DNA from: a virus
Direction: 5' to 3' (one strand)
DNA: 62,275 nucleotides
IMG/VR virus record: IMGVR_UViG_3300043395_004461
Location: 1 to 62,275 of that record
Part shown: in pieces, positions 26,178-34,165 of the stretch
Numbering within the stretch: the stretch's first letter is position 1
Layout: every line of letters begins with the position of its first letter
Made by a program: the position numbers and the translations under genes
Notes under the pieces: generated by a model
Databases searched by the model: none
What the model was told of the DNA's origin: nothing
What the model saw: the letters and a program-made list of their open reading frames with translations, nothing else

Positions 26178-26208
26178 TTACCTCAAACCAATTATAATTG
26201 TCCAAAGA

Positions 26209-26216
26209 TATTTATT
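26209..26216 (+). promoter_or_regulatory. TATTTATT box on plus strand
   Basis: It lies 12 nt before ATG 26229 and is divergent from the minus-strand box at 26170-26177. Confidence 0.5.
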
Positions 26217-26228
26217 AAATAAAAGTTG

Positions 26229-27986
26229 ATGAAATTTTTTCAAATATTAAAAGAAAGTAGAGTTGAAGACTTCCAGCAGAAGTACGCTAAAAAATTTGAC
26301 CCCCAACAGTTACAAAAGATTATAGACAATGTTCCTCAGAAGTTTTTGGATTGGGTTGGAAAAAATTTTGATACCATAAATTTTGACCAAAATTTTTCTA
26401 ACTTGGTTACTAAGTTAAGAGAGTTCGAAAAGATTTCATCCAATTTACCCCTAACGGACATAAATTCGTACAAAAGTGTTGAAGAGATTTATAAAGCTTT
26501 GGATGAGTACAGTAAAAGACCAAAAAGGGATTACCAAAAAGTTGAAGGGGGGAATGTGGTATTCGACGACGGGAGGTATTTTGTTGTAAACCCTGAAACT
26601 CATCAGGCATCCTGCGTTTATGGTAGGGGTACAAAATGGTGTACTGTTGCTGATTCAGATTATCAATTCCAAACCTACAACAAAGATGGTAAACTGTTTT
26701 ATATACTCGATAGAAATTTGGATTCATCAGACCCTTTTTACAAGGTGGCATTTTTGAAAAAATTCGATGGAAATCACACATTTTGGGATGCTGTAGACCA
26801 AGTCACCTCATTGTTACCTGCACAAATGGGTACAAATAAATTTACAGAAATGATGACTCAGATTGAAAATTATATGAATAGCCAATATTCTGAGCAAATC
26901 AAAATATTCAAAGATAAGGAAGAGGCAAAGAAAGAAAGGGAGAGACAAGAAGCTTTGAGACAAGCAAGAATATTAAACGATAGAAGAGAGGAAGCTTTAG
27001 ATAGAAGGATAGAAAACGAATGGGAGCTTGGTCCGAATTGTCCTGAAGAAGGTCTTAAAGCCCACGCATTATTAGAATGGTTATCTGATAATTCCGAGGT
27101 TGAGGTAAAAACACCTGAAGATAGGGTTGAAATAGATAGATTGAAAGGAGAGATTGAAAGATTGCAAAGACAATATGATGAAAGTGAAGACGTTGAAACA
27201 GATTTATTGGATAAAATAAGTGATTTGGAAGAGGAACTTCAGGAGTTAGAAGACAAAATTGATGTCTATAACATAATACCAACAGGAGAGCATTATGATA
27301 TGACTGAATTTGAAGTGATTGATGCTGGATTGGATGACCGAAGATATGCGGTAGGTGATGAGGACGAAGTACAAAGAAGTTGTTATGATAGAGTAGATAG
27401 TTTGATTGATGATATAGGTTACGAAGGATTCAGTCGTGGATTTGCACAATCCTACATCGATGTTGACGAAGTTGCTAACAAAGCAGACGATTATTGGTCT
27501 GATGACGTTTATAATAATCCCGAGGTTTATTTGGACGAGAGTGATAGAGAAATTTCAGACGTGCAAGAAAGAGAAATAAGCGTTTTGGAGTACAGAATTA
27601 CCAAAACTGATAAAGAAATTGAAAATCTCGAGGAAATAATCAACGATGAAAATGAAGAGGAAATCCAAGAAAAAATATCTGAACTACAAGATATTAGAAC
27701 AGAAATGGAAGATGAGATTGAATCAATAAAAGACGACCCTCAAGGTGATTTCCCTGATGATTTGATACAAGAAAAAATTGAAGAATTGGTTGAAGACGCT
27801 AAAAGCGACCCTGAAGCATTTCTTAACGAACATGGTTTTGATTGGTCAGATTTCATAGATAAAGATGAGTTTATTCAAGGAGTTATCGATGCTGACGGAT
27901 ATGGACATACACTTAATGGATATGACGGAACCGCAGATGAAGTTAAAGTCCAAGGAACTTGGTTTTGGGTAATGAGAATTGATTAA
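26229..27986 (+). CDS. Tagged WCT-domain protein with acidic coiled coil
   Basis: The 585-residue protein begins MKFFQILKES, strikingly like the T4 internal-protein tag (which starts MKTYQEFIAEA). ATG 26229 is chosen over TTG 26226. Residues ~105-190 hold the WCT domain: NPETHQASCVYGRGTKWCT (WCT at 137-139), then YNKDGKLFYILD. From ~220 a long basic then acidic coiled coil runs to ~350, followed by a very acidic C-terminal half with a second coiled coil. Compared with its LRR and MORN relatives only the tag and WCT core are kept. Function unknown; packaging is inferred. Confidence 0.72.
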   Translation: MKFFQILKESRVEDFQQKYAKKFDPQQLQKIIDNVPQKFLDWVGKNFDTINFDQNFSNLVTKLREFEKISSNLPLTDINSYKSVEEIYKALDEYSKRPKRDYQKVEGGNVVFDDGRYFVVNPETHQASCVYGRGTKWCTVADSDYQFQTYNKDGKLFYILDRNLDSSDPFYKVAFLKKFDGNHTFWDAVDQVTSLLPAQMGTNKFTEMMTQIENYMNSQYSEQIKIFKDKEEAKKERERQEALRQARILNDRREEALDRRIENEWELGPNCPEEGLKAHALLEWLSDNSEVEVKTPEDRVEIDRLKGEIERLQRQYDESEDVETDLLDKISDLEEELQELEDKIDVYNIIPTGEHYDMTEFEVIDAGLDDRRYAVGDEDEVQRSCYDRVDSLIDDIGYEGFSRGFAQSYIDVDEVANKADDYWSDDVYNNPEVYLDESDREISDVQEREISVLEYRITKTDKEIENLEEIINDENEEEIQEKISELQDIRTEMEDEIESIKDDPQGDFPDDLIQEKIEELVEDAKSDPEAFLNEHGFDWSDFIDKDEFIQGVIDADGYGHTLNGYDGTADEVKVQGTWFWVMRID

Positions 27987-28013
27987 AGAGAAAATAATGT
28001 TATTTTTTTACAA

Positions 28014-28793
28014 ATGGCTAAACAGAAAAAACAATCTTTTGAATTAGACCCTGAATGGATGTTAAAAAAACCTGTTGATTTTGAATTCAACAAATATACT
28101 CTATTGGACTATCTTCAAAAATGTGAAAGGAGATTCAATAAGTTAGAAATTTATCCTGACTTTGTAGAATTATCCTTGCACTTGGCAAACATTCAATCAT
28201 TAGTAAAAGAAAACAAATTACTTTTAACTAACAAAATTTTTGAATCATGTGATGATGAGATATTACTGAAAGAACTTGTACCAAAAAAGCCAAGACAACT
28301 TTCTGATAATGAACATGATGAGTTAGAAAAAACAATAAAATATTCAGGTAATAAGTTGTTTGATGCTTTCAACATGGCAAAATCAATATGGAATTTAGCC
28401 TATGATAACATTGAAGTTTCTCTCAAAAAAAATAAACAAAGATTATCGGAAAGAAGAGGTTTTGCCTATCATTACAGAAAATCTGACCACATTATCACAA
28501 TATGGGAGTTTGAAATTAAATCACCTGATGACGAACCCCTTAACAACAAAATTTATTTAAGACACATTTATGAGTCTGAGCCAAATGAAACAACTCTTGT
28601 TTCAATCATTGAAAATTTCTCTTCATGGAACTCTGAGGAAATTTGTAAAGAATTCCCAATATTTGAAGTCCGAGCTCTTCAAGATTTCCCAATGGAACAA
28701 ACATTTATCCCAATAATGAAAAGGAAAATTATGGCATATATTTTCCAAATTGTTAACTTGGAAAAGATAAATAACTTTGACTCTGATTTATAA
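28014..28793 (+). CDS. Protein of unknown function, large-phage type
   Basis: The 259-residue protein starts MAKQKKQSFELDPEWMLKKP and has helices with YTLLDYLQKCERRFNKLEIY followed by a PDFVELSLHLANIQ segment, then MAKSIWNLAYDNIEVSLKKN. I believe related proteins occur widely in Bacteroidetes phages, but I know no function. It has no capsid tag. It begins a run of small plus-strand genes leading to the sulfotransferase-like operon. Confidence 0.7.
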   Translation: MAKQKKQSFELDPEWMLKKPVDFEFNKYTLLDYLQKCERRFNKLEIYPDFVELSLHLANIQSLVKENKLLLTNKIFESCDDEILLKELVPKKPRQLSDNEHDELEKTIKYSGNKLFDAFNMAKSIWNLAYDNIEVSLKKNKQRLSERRGFAYHYRKSDHIITIWEFEIKSPDDEPLNNKIYLRHIYESEPNETTLVSIIENFSSWNSEEICKEFPIFEVRALQDFPMEQTFIPIMKRKIMAYIFQIVNLEKINNFDSDL

Positions 28794-28812
28794 GTTTCTT
28801 ATTATTATTCCC

Positions 28813-29028
28813 ATGGGATTCAATAAAAGATATGTAGACCTTGAAAGATGTATAAAGGCACTCGAGAGTAATAATCTCAAAGGTTATTATGGTAAAAGTG
28901 ATATGTTAATCTTTGAAGATGATACTAGTTCATTGATTTATGAACTCTTTAAACAAGGTAAAACTGACTCAGAAATTTTACAAACAATAAATAAAAACAT
29001 GGAGGAAAAAACCAATGAAGTGTATTAA
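28813..29028 (+). CDS. Small protein of unknown function
   Basis: ATG 28813 (MGFNKRYVDLERCIKALESN) is preferred to an upstream non-ATG start that would overlap the previous gene. The 71-residue product has an N-terminal helix, a SDMLIFEDDTSS strand and a C-terminal helix. It overlaps the next gene by 14 nt. The family is not recognised. Confidence 0.65.
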   Translation: MGFNKRYVDLERCIKALESNNLKGYYGKSDMLIFEDDTSSLIYELFKQGKTDSEILQTINKNMEEKTNEVY

Positions 29029-29272
29029 ATCAATTAGAGAAACAAAGAACACTGAACTCGGACACATTACCAGAATTGATGATGTAGAAGCCGAACTCAA
29101 AGTTAAATCAGGATATTGGGCTTACGCTCCCAAGTCTGAATGGAAATTACAAACAAGAAAACCAAAACCAAAGGAAGAGGAACTTGAACAAAAAAAGAAA
29201 CCTAATCCTAAACAAATGGATGGACAACCTTCCAATGAACCTTTTGTAAAAACTAGAAAAAAATCAAAATAA
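29015..29272 (+). CDS. Small basic protein of unknown function
   Basis: The 85-residue protein has an ordered first half (KSIRETKNTELGHITRIDDV, then a short beta segment KSGYWAYAPKSEWK) and a disordered Lys/Pro-rich tail. Its stop codon overlaps the next start by one base. A nucleic-acid-binding role would fit the charge, but nothing specific is visible. Confidence 0.65.
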   Translation: MKCIKSIRETKNTELGHITRIDDVEAELKVKSGYWAYAPKSEWKLQTRKPKPKEEELEQKKKPNPKQMDGQPSNEPFVKTRKKSK

Positions 29273-29487
29273 TGGGAAACGTAAAAATTCATTTAATCGA
29301 GATGCTCCGTTTGGATGCGGAAGCACAAAAAGCTAAAGCGCTTTTAACCTTGGAACTATTATCAAATCACGCGAGCGGTATTGGAGACCACTCAACAGGA
29401 GATTTCTATAAAAATGCAGAAGAAGCTCTACAAATGTTGGTGGATGCTGATGATAAATTGGAGGCAATTTCCAAATACTTTGCTTAA
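29272..29487 (+). CDS. Small helical protein of unknown function
   Basis: The 71-residue protein is almost entirely helical, with LRLDAEAQKAKALLTLELLS and GIGDHSTGDFYKNAEEALQ. It is chained by single-base overlaps to genes on either side. No family recognised. Confidence 0.65.
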   Translation: MGNVKIHLIEMLRLDAEAQKAKALLTLELLSNHASGIGDHSTGDFYKNAEEALQMLVDADDKLEAISKYFA

Positions 29488-29636
29488 TGAATAAATTTCT
29501 TAAGAAAATTGAATGGTGGTTTGATTACTATTTTGCTTGGATGCTCTATAACGGTAATAAGACCCATAGGTACATAGAATACATGGAAAACAAGTGGGGT
29601 AAAAATGCAAGCAATAAACATATCAGAAAAAAATAA
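29487..29636 (+). CDS. Very small aromatic basic protein
   Basis: The 49-residue ORF begins MNKFLKKIEWWFDYYFAWML and ends in a basic tail. It starts on the last base of the previous stop and overlaps the sulfotransferase-like gene by 32 nt. Composition looks protein-like, but the evidence is mostly its fit in the chain of overlapping genes. Confidence 0.5.
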   Translation: MNKFLKKIEWWFDYYFAWMLYNGNKTHRYIEYMENKWGKNASNKHIRKK

Positions 29637-30189
29637 AGTTGTTACGTGGACTCCTGCACACACAGCATCAAGGCTTGCGTGCAAGATTTTCGATAATTTT
29701 GATTTTGTTTCTTACAATGTAAGTAAAGGGGGTAAGATTTGGAAAAAAGGTTTTGAGCACAATCACTATATTGGACTCCCTGAAAACCATTTAGATTATG
29801 AACTTATTATGACCTGCAGAAATCCCTACACAAGTTGTACTGCTGGTTTCGACGGAGCTGGAGCTCAAGAAAATCTCATAAAAAGTTTAGAAGAAACATA
29901 TCAAAGTGATTATCACATCAACTTTTATAATTTTTTAAAATACAGAAAACCTGATTATTTCATCAGAGTGGAAAATCTCTTGGAAGATTATTTGAAAATC
30001 CCTTTCATAAGATACTCTGAATTTTATAAGTCAGGTGAAATGGAAAAACTTATCAATAACAATCCATTCAAAAACAAAGTTTATACAAACAGACCAGTAA
30101 TTGATAAAAAATTAGCTGATTTAATATATTACAATAACTCATACTATTTTGAACTTCTCGGGTATGATAAAAATTCTTGGAAAAAATGA
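29605..30189 (+). CDS. Sulfotransferase-like protein
   Basis: The 194-residue protein resembles PAPS-dependent sulfotransferases. Near the N-terminus VVTWTPAHTASRLACKIF aligns with the 5'-phosphosulfate loop (hydrophobic strand, T-P-x-x-T-x-S), MTCRNPYTSCTAGF with the 3'-phosphate motif (RNP-x(5)-S type), IRVENLLEDY with the later Arg-x-Glu-x-Leu motif, and the C-terminus ELLGYDKNSW with the usual GY-x(3)-W end. It would transfer sulfate from PAPS to a sugar, protein or small molecule. An APS-kinase-like gene 320 bp downstream could supply PAPS. It is shorter than most family members, so the call is moderate. Confidence 0.6.
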   Translation: MQAINISEKNKVVTWTPAHTASRLACKIFDNFDFVSYNVSKGGKIWKKGFEHNHYIGLPENHLDYELIMTCRNPYTSCTAGFDGAGAQENLIKSLEETYQSDYHINFYNFLKYRKPDYFIRVENLLEDYLKIPFIRYSEFYKSGEMEKLINNNPFKNKVYTNRPVIDKKLADLIYYNNSYYFELLGYDKNSWKK

Positions 30190-30278
30190 AAAAATTAGAT
30201 AGGGACCTATTATACTTTTGGACAGCTCTAGTTGTAAGTTGGTTGGTAATAATTATATATCTTTTAAAAACAACTTAA
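30186..30278 (+). CDS. Single-helix membrane peptide
   Basis: The 30-residue ORF (MKKLDRDLLYFWTALVVSWL, then VIIIYLLKTT) overlaps the sulfotransferase stop by ATGA and ends one base before the next start. It is one transmembrane helix with a charged N-terminus. The exact fit between neighbours supports it. Confidence 0.55.
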   Translation: MKKLDRDLLYFWTALVVSWLVIIIYLLKTT

Positions 30279-30279
30279 T

Positions 30280-30510
30280 ATGCATTCTGAAAATGAAATG
30301 GTAAATGGTCCCAAACATTATGGTGGGGCAGACAATCCTTACGAAGTAATTAAAGTATGTGAGGCTTGGGAATTAGATAAAGATGCTTATCTTTTCAATG
30401 TGGTAAAATATGTTGCCCGTGCAGGAAAGAAAGACCAAACAAAAGAATTGGAAGACCTGAAAAAGGCCGCTTTCTATCTAAACAGAAAAATAACAAACTT
30501 AGAAAAATGA
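30280..30510 (+). CDS. DUF3310 family protein
   Basis: The 76-residue protein matches DUF3310, a small phage family: NGPKHYGGADNPYEVIKVCE, then YLFNVVKYVARAGKKDQTKE and a helix LKKAAFYLNRKI. The family is often called a nucleotide-kinase-like or T7-like accessory protein; its biochemical role is uncertain. It overlaps the APS-kinase-like gene by 4 nt. Confidence 0.85.
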   Translation: MHSENEMVNGPKHYGGADNPYEVIKVCEAWELDKDAYLFNVVKYVARAGKKDQTKELEDLKKAAFYLNRKITNLEK

Positions 30511-30956
30511 TTATTTGGTTAACAGGACAACCTGGTTCAGGAAAAACTACCATCTGTGAGGAAATTCTAAGACTTAGAGACCATAGAGTTTTTCATATTG
30601 ACGGAGACGACCTCAGAGATTTGTTTGAAAATAAAGACTACTCCGAGACGGGTCGAAGAAAAAATATTGAGTTAGCTCAACAGATAGCCCAATACCTTCA
30701 TAATCAAGGTAAAGACGTATTAGTTTCTTTGGTTTCACCTTATAAAGACCAAAGAGATAGGTTCAAAGATAAAATGGGAGATAATCTTGTTGAAGTTTAT
30801 ATACACACTACAGAAATCAGAGGTAGAGAAGATTTTTTTGTTAAGGAATATGAAAAACCAACAGAAAGATATCTCAGTATCAACACCACCAATGAGAGTG
30901 TTGAAGAATCAACAAAAAAAGTATTAGAGTATGCAAAAAATTCACGTAGAGGGTGA
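30507..30956 (+). CDS. Adenylylsulfate (APS) kinase-like protein
   Basis: The 149-residue P-loop kinase has Walker A GQPGSGKTT (residues 7-15), the HIDGDDLRDLF segment where APS kinases have LDGDNxR, then SETGRRKNIELAQQIAQYL and VLVSLVSPYKDQRDRF, the family's SFISPYxxxR motif. It would phosphorylate APS to PAPS using ATP. It is shorter than CysC (about 200 residues). Homologous kinases also act on cytidine diphosphoramidate in Campylobacter capsule synthesis, so the substrate is open. It overlaps the nucleotidyltransferase gene by 26 nt. Confidence 0.75.
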   Translation: MIIWLTGQPGSGKTTICEEILRLRDHRVFHIDGDDLRDLFENKDYSETGRRKNIELAQQIAQYLHNQGKDVLVSLVSPYKDQRDRFKDKMGDNLVEVYIHTTEIRGREDFFVKEYEKPTERYLSINTTNESVEESTKKVLEYAKNSRRG

Positions 30957-31332
30957 CCCTAAATTAAAAAACACGGGGTCAAAACAATATTCAATGTTCA
31001 TAGGTAGATGGCAACCTTGGCACGCAGGTCATAGGTGGTTAATTGACCAAAGACTTAACGAAGGAAAAAATGTTTTGATTTGTATTCGAGACATTCAGCC
31101 AGATGAAAAAAATCCTTTCACCGCACAAGAGGTTGAAAGGAATATAAAAAATGAACTTTGGAAACTTTTGGGTGATGAAACAGTTAAAGTTATTATCATA
31201 CCTGATATTGAATCGGTTAATTTTGGGAGAGGAGTTGGATATGATATTATTGAACACATACCACCTCAAGAAGTTGGAGAGATATCTGCGACTAAAATTC
31301 GTGAACAATTAAAACAAGAGGGGAAACTTTAA
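30931..31332 (+). CDS. HxGH nucleotidyltransferase (NMNAT/cytidylyltransferase-like)
   Basis: The 133-residue enzyme has the nucleotidyltransferase signatures FIGRWQPWHAGHRWLI (HAGH, an HxGH motif) and ISATKIRE near the C-terminus (ISxTxIR). Such enzymes transfer AMP or CMP to a phosphate ester: NMN adenylyltransferases, cytidylyltransferases and, more distantly, ATP sulfurylases. Next to an APS-kinase-like gene it may make the kinase's nucleotide-activated substrate, but NAD salvage is an equal alternative. It overlaps genes on both sides. Confidence 0.75.
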   Translation: MQKIHVEGDPKLKNTGSKQYSMFIGRWQPWHAGHRWLIDQRLNEGKNVLICIRDIQPDEKNPFTAQEVERNIKNELWKLLGDETVKVIIIPDIESVNFGRGVGYDIIEHIPPQEVGEISATKIREQLKQEGKL

Positions 31333-32186
31333 TGGAAACAAATAAAATATATAATGGAGATTGTATTGAGGTCATGAAAACTTTCCCTGAAAATTCAATT
31401 GACCTCATAGTAACTTCACCACCCTATGGTGTTGGTATCGAATACGATACCCACAATGATGATGTCCCTTTTAGTGAATACAAAGAATTTTCAGTATTAT
31501 GGTTGTCGGAGGCTTTTAGGGTTCTGAAAGATGACGGGAGAATCGCACTTAACATTCCTTACGAAATAAACCGTCAAGACAAGGGAGGTAGAATTTTCAT
31601 GGTGGCAGAACTTTGGAAAATTATGCAGGACATAGGATATAAATTTTATGGACTTGTAGACCTGAATGAAAATTCACCACATAGGAGTAAAACCACTGCT
31701 TGGGGTTCGTGGATGTCTCCATCCGCACCTTATATCTATAATCCAAAAGAATGTGTAATTCTAGCTTATAAAAAAAATCACATCAAAAAAATCAAAGGGG
31801 AAACTCAATGGAAGGGAGACATAATTGATTTACAACAAGAAGACGGAACGATAAAGAAAAAGACTGTATACCAAGATGAAGATAAAAAAGAGTTCATGGA
31901 ATTAGTATATGGTCAGTGGGATTATTTTGCCGACACAAAACAAATGACTAAAGCTACTTTCTCAATGGATATTCCCATGAAAGCCATCAAGATATTAACA
32001 TATAAAAATGATTTGGTATTAGACCCATTCTGTGGTTCAGGAACAAGCCTTGCGGCTGCTGAGATACTTCACAGGAAATGGATTGGAATTGAACTCAGTC
32101 AAAACTATTGTGAGGTTGCAAATGATAGAGTTCAACACTTTGTCGACAGGAACAAACAATTGAAATTGGAAATGAAAGGGTCATAA
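31332..32186 (+). CDS. Beta-class DNA methyltransferase (N4-cytosine or N6-adenine)
   Basis: The 284-residue enzyme has the catalytic motif first (LIVTSPPYGVG, residues ~35-45) and the SAM-binding motif last (LDPFCGSGTSLAAAEI, ~232-247), the order that defines beta-class amino-methyltransferases. SPPY is most common in N4-cytosine enzymes but is also found in N6-adenine enzymes. It closes the 28.8-32.2 kb operon, and its stop codon sits in the loop of a terminator. No restriction enzyme is adjacent, so protection of phage DNA is likely. Confidence 0.9.
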   Translation: METNKIYNGDCIEVMKTFPENSIDLIVTSPPYGVGIEYDTHNDDVPFSEYKEFSVLWLSEAFRVLKDDGRIALNIPYEINRQDKGGRIFMVAELWKIMQDIGYKFYGLVDLNENSPHRSKTTAWGSWMSPSAPYIYNPKECVILAYKKNHIKKIKGETQWKGDIIDLQQEDGTIKKKTVYQDEDKKEFMELVYGQWDYFADTKQMTKATFSMDIPMKAIKILTYKNDLVLDPFCGSGTSLAAAEILHRKWIGIELSQNYCEVANDRVQHFVDRNKQLKLEMKGS

Positions 32187-32199
32187 GACCCTTTTTTTT
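32175..32199 (+). terminator. Terminator after the beta-class methyltransferase
   Basis: AAAGGGTC and GACCCTTT form an 8-bp stem around ATAA, followed by a T run. The stop codon of the methyltransferase overlaps the loop. Confidence 0.9.
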
Positions 32200-32210
32200 A
32201 TTTGTTTGGA

Positions 32211-32218
32211 TATTTATA
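32211..32218 (+). promoter_or_regulatory. TATTTATA box, putative late promoter
   Basis: A perfect octamer lies directly after a terminator and 16 nt before ATG 32235 of a tagged protein. Confidence 0.6.
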
Positions 32219-32234
32219 AAAGAAAATTCCCTCG

Positions 32235-33467
32235 ATGGCTGAATACATAATTTCCCAAACTCAATTAGAACTCATTCAGAACCAAATAGTAAATGAGAGC
32301 CCATATGATTCTATCAAAAACAAATGGGAAAAACTTAGTGTTGAGGAACAAAAAGTGGTGATGGATGTTTTGAACCATCTGTACCCTCAGAAGAAAAACA
32401 TCAAAGAAGCTAAGTGGTATAATACTGCCATGGATTTTTTAGGAATAGTTGACCCTACGCCAATTACCGACTCAATCAACGCCATTTCCTATTTCTCTCA
32501 AGGAGATACCCTTTACGGTATATTAAGTTTGGTAAGTGCGATTCCAATGTTTGGAGACTTCGTAGGTAAGTCTGTAATGGGAGCAGCCAAATTAGGTACA
32601 AGTTCAACTAAAGCCTTGGATAAGGCTTTGAAAATAATGAAAACCGCAGCTCCTGGTAGTAAACAATATCTTTCTGCAGCTAAATTAGTGGACGATTTTG
32701 CAAAAGCACCAAACGCGCTTGGAAAATTGATACAAAAACTTGGAGGGAAGACAGGGGACAATGTTATTGGTGTGATAGATTCTTTACCGTTGGGACCATT
32801 TAATGGTTTAAAAAATATGATGACGGACTATTTGAAACTTCTAGCCAACGCGGGAAAGAAAAGTGTGAACGTAAAAGGTTTGGCAACCACTTTGGGAGGT
32901 AAATTTGCTAGAGGAACGGCTAAAGCCGCTGATGTTGAAAATTTAATAAGCGCTGTGAAAAATACCAAAATATTTGATGTGGCAACTTTATCTAAACCTG
33001 GAATGTTAAGTCAAGTTTTCTTTGGTGGCATTCCAAGATTATTCAGAAGTCCAGAGGGTAGAAGAGTCAAAATTTTGATGGGACAGACAAAATGGTGGTT
33101 GGGTTTCTTAGACTATATTGGAGTGGGAAATTTTGTTGGACCTGAGGAACTATCAACTCAAATGGGAGAAGCTCAAATGATGAAAAAAATTGAACAATAT
33201 AATCAGACTCCACAAGCCTTGGAAAACTTCGACGACGAGTTTGGTAAGTATGATAGAAAAGGTGAACAAGAGAAGAAGTATGGTGAGATAGTAAAATTCA
33301 ACAGGGAACAACCCCAAACATCAACTTCATCTGCACCTCAACAACAAACTTCAGAGCCTCAAGTAAGTACACCTGTTTCATCTTCAGGGTCATCTGACGG
33401 AGACCCATTAGCTGGATTCCTCAAAAGTATGTTATTGGGAAGATTGAATCCAATACCAGGAATATAA
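32235..33467 (+). CDS. Tagged hydrophobic protein, pretoxin-like region
   Basis: The 410-residue protein starts MAEYIISQTQLELIQNQIVN followed by Glu-Ser, a tag variant (VNE/S). Residues ~65-115 (FLGIVDPTPITDSINAISYF, then a Gly-rich hydrophobic run ending PMFGDFVGK) resemble the hydrophobic pretoxin segments of polymorphic toxins and may insert in membranes. Ala/Gly-rich helices fill the middle, and residues ~365-400 are a Ser/Gln-rich disordered linker. It could be an ejected membrane-active protein. Tag and hydrophobic region are visible; the role is inferred. Confidence 0.7.
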   Translation: MAEYIISQTQLELIQNQIVNESPYDSIKNKWEKLSVEEQKVVMDVLNHLYPQKKNIKEAKWYNTAMDFLGIVDPTPITDSINAISYFSQGDTLYGILSLVSAIPMFGDFVGKSVMGAAKLGTSSTKALDKALKIMKTAAPGSKQYLSAAKLVDDFAKAPNALGKLIQKLGGKTGDNVIGVIDSLPLGPFNGLKNMMTDYLKLLANAGKKSVNVKGLATTLGGKFARGTAKAADVENLISAVKNTKIFDVATLSKPGMLSQVFFGGIPRLFRSPEGRRVKILMGQTKWWLGFLDYIGVGNFVGPEELSTQMGEAQMMKKIEQYNQTPQALENFDDEFGKYDRKGEQEKKYGEIVKFNREQPQTSTSSAPQQQTSEPQVSTPVSSSGSSDGDPLAGFLKSMLLGRLNPIPGI

Positions 33468-33475
33468 TATTTATA
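33468..33475 (+). promoter_or_regulatory. TATTTATA box, putative late promoter
   Basis: A perfect octamer lies 4 nt before ATG 33480, immediately after the preceding stop codon. Confidence 0.45.
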
Positions 33476-33479
33476 ATTT

Positions 33480-33851
33480 ATGAAAGAAGAAATAATAAAA
33501 AAATTTGTACAAATTCAATTACAATGGAGATTTCTTCATTGGCAGACATTTGGTGATGCAAAACATAAGACTTATGGCCAAATATACGAAGGACTTGATG
33601 CACTCATTGATAATTTTACAGAAACTATGATGGGTAAATACGGTAGGCCTGAGTTTGAACCTGAGTTCGCTCTTATGTTTCAAGACATAAGTGCATTGAG
33701 TATTCAAAACTTTATGGATGGTATTACTGAATTTATGGTTGGTATGACTGACCAATTGGACTCTAGATATGATACTGATTTACTAAATCTACGAGATGAA
33801 ATGCTAGCTTTAATAAATAAATCAAAATACCTTTTAACACTCAAATACTAA
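33480..33851 (+). CDS. Ferritin/Dps-like helical protein (DUF5856-like)
   Basis: The 123-residue protein has the start of a Dps/ferritin-like four-helix fold: LQWRFLHWQTFGDAKHKTYG, then IYEGLDALIDNFTETMMGKY, with His and Glu/Asp residues in helix positions that bind iron in Dps. Related small phage proteins are grouped, to my memory, as DUF5856. Helices three and four carry ITEFMVGMTDQLDSRYDTDL. It is coupled to the next tagged gene by a one-base overlap. Oxidative protection or a structural role are both possible. Confidence 0.65.
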   Translation: MKEEIIKKFVQIQLQWRFLHWQTFGDAKHKTYGQIYEGLDALIDNFTETMMGKYGRPEFEPEFALMFQDISALSIQNFMDGITEFMVGMTDQLDSRYDTDLLNLRDEMLALINKSKYLLTLKY

Positions 33852-34165
33852 TGGCAAAAATTATCAAATTAACTGAATCGGATTTAAATAGAATTGTTAA
33901 GAGAATAATCCGCGAACAAAAAGACAAAAAAATATCAATTGTAACACCAGGTGCTAATGCAGAAGCGGAAATAAAAATGGACTCTGAGGGGAACAAAATT
34001 TTAGTTGTTAGAACTGAAACAGGTCGTGAACAATCTATGAAGGTTAAAACAGCTTTACCAAAGGGTACGTTCATGTTTGAAATGGGTAAAGACGGTGAGA
34101 GAATGTTCGGATATGAGCCTAAAACAAAGAAAAAATTTGAAATTTTTTCGATTGAATTGAAGTAA
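33851..34165 (+). CDS. Small tagged virion-type protein
   Basis: The 104-residue protein has one of the clearest tags: MAKIIKLTESDLNRIVKRII then Arg-Glu-Gln (IRE/Q). After removal, about 80 residues of beta-rich domain remain (KKISIVTPGANAEAEIKMD onward). It overlaps neighbours by one base on each side. It would be packaged as a small internal protein if the tag works as proposed. Confidence 0.72.
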   Translation: MAKIIKLTESDLNRIVKRIIREQKDKKISIVTPGANAEAEIKMDSEGNKILVVRTETGREQSMKVKTALPKGTFMFEMGKDGERMFGYEPKTKKKFEIFSIELK

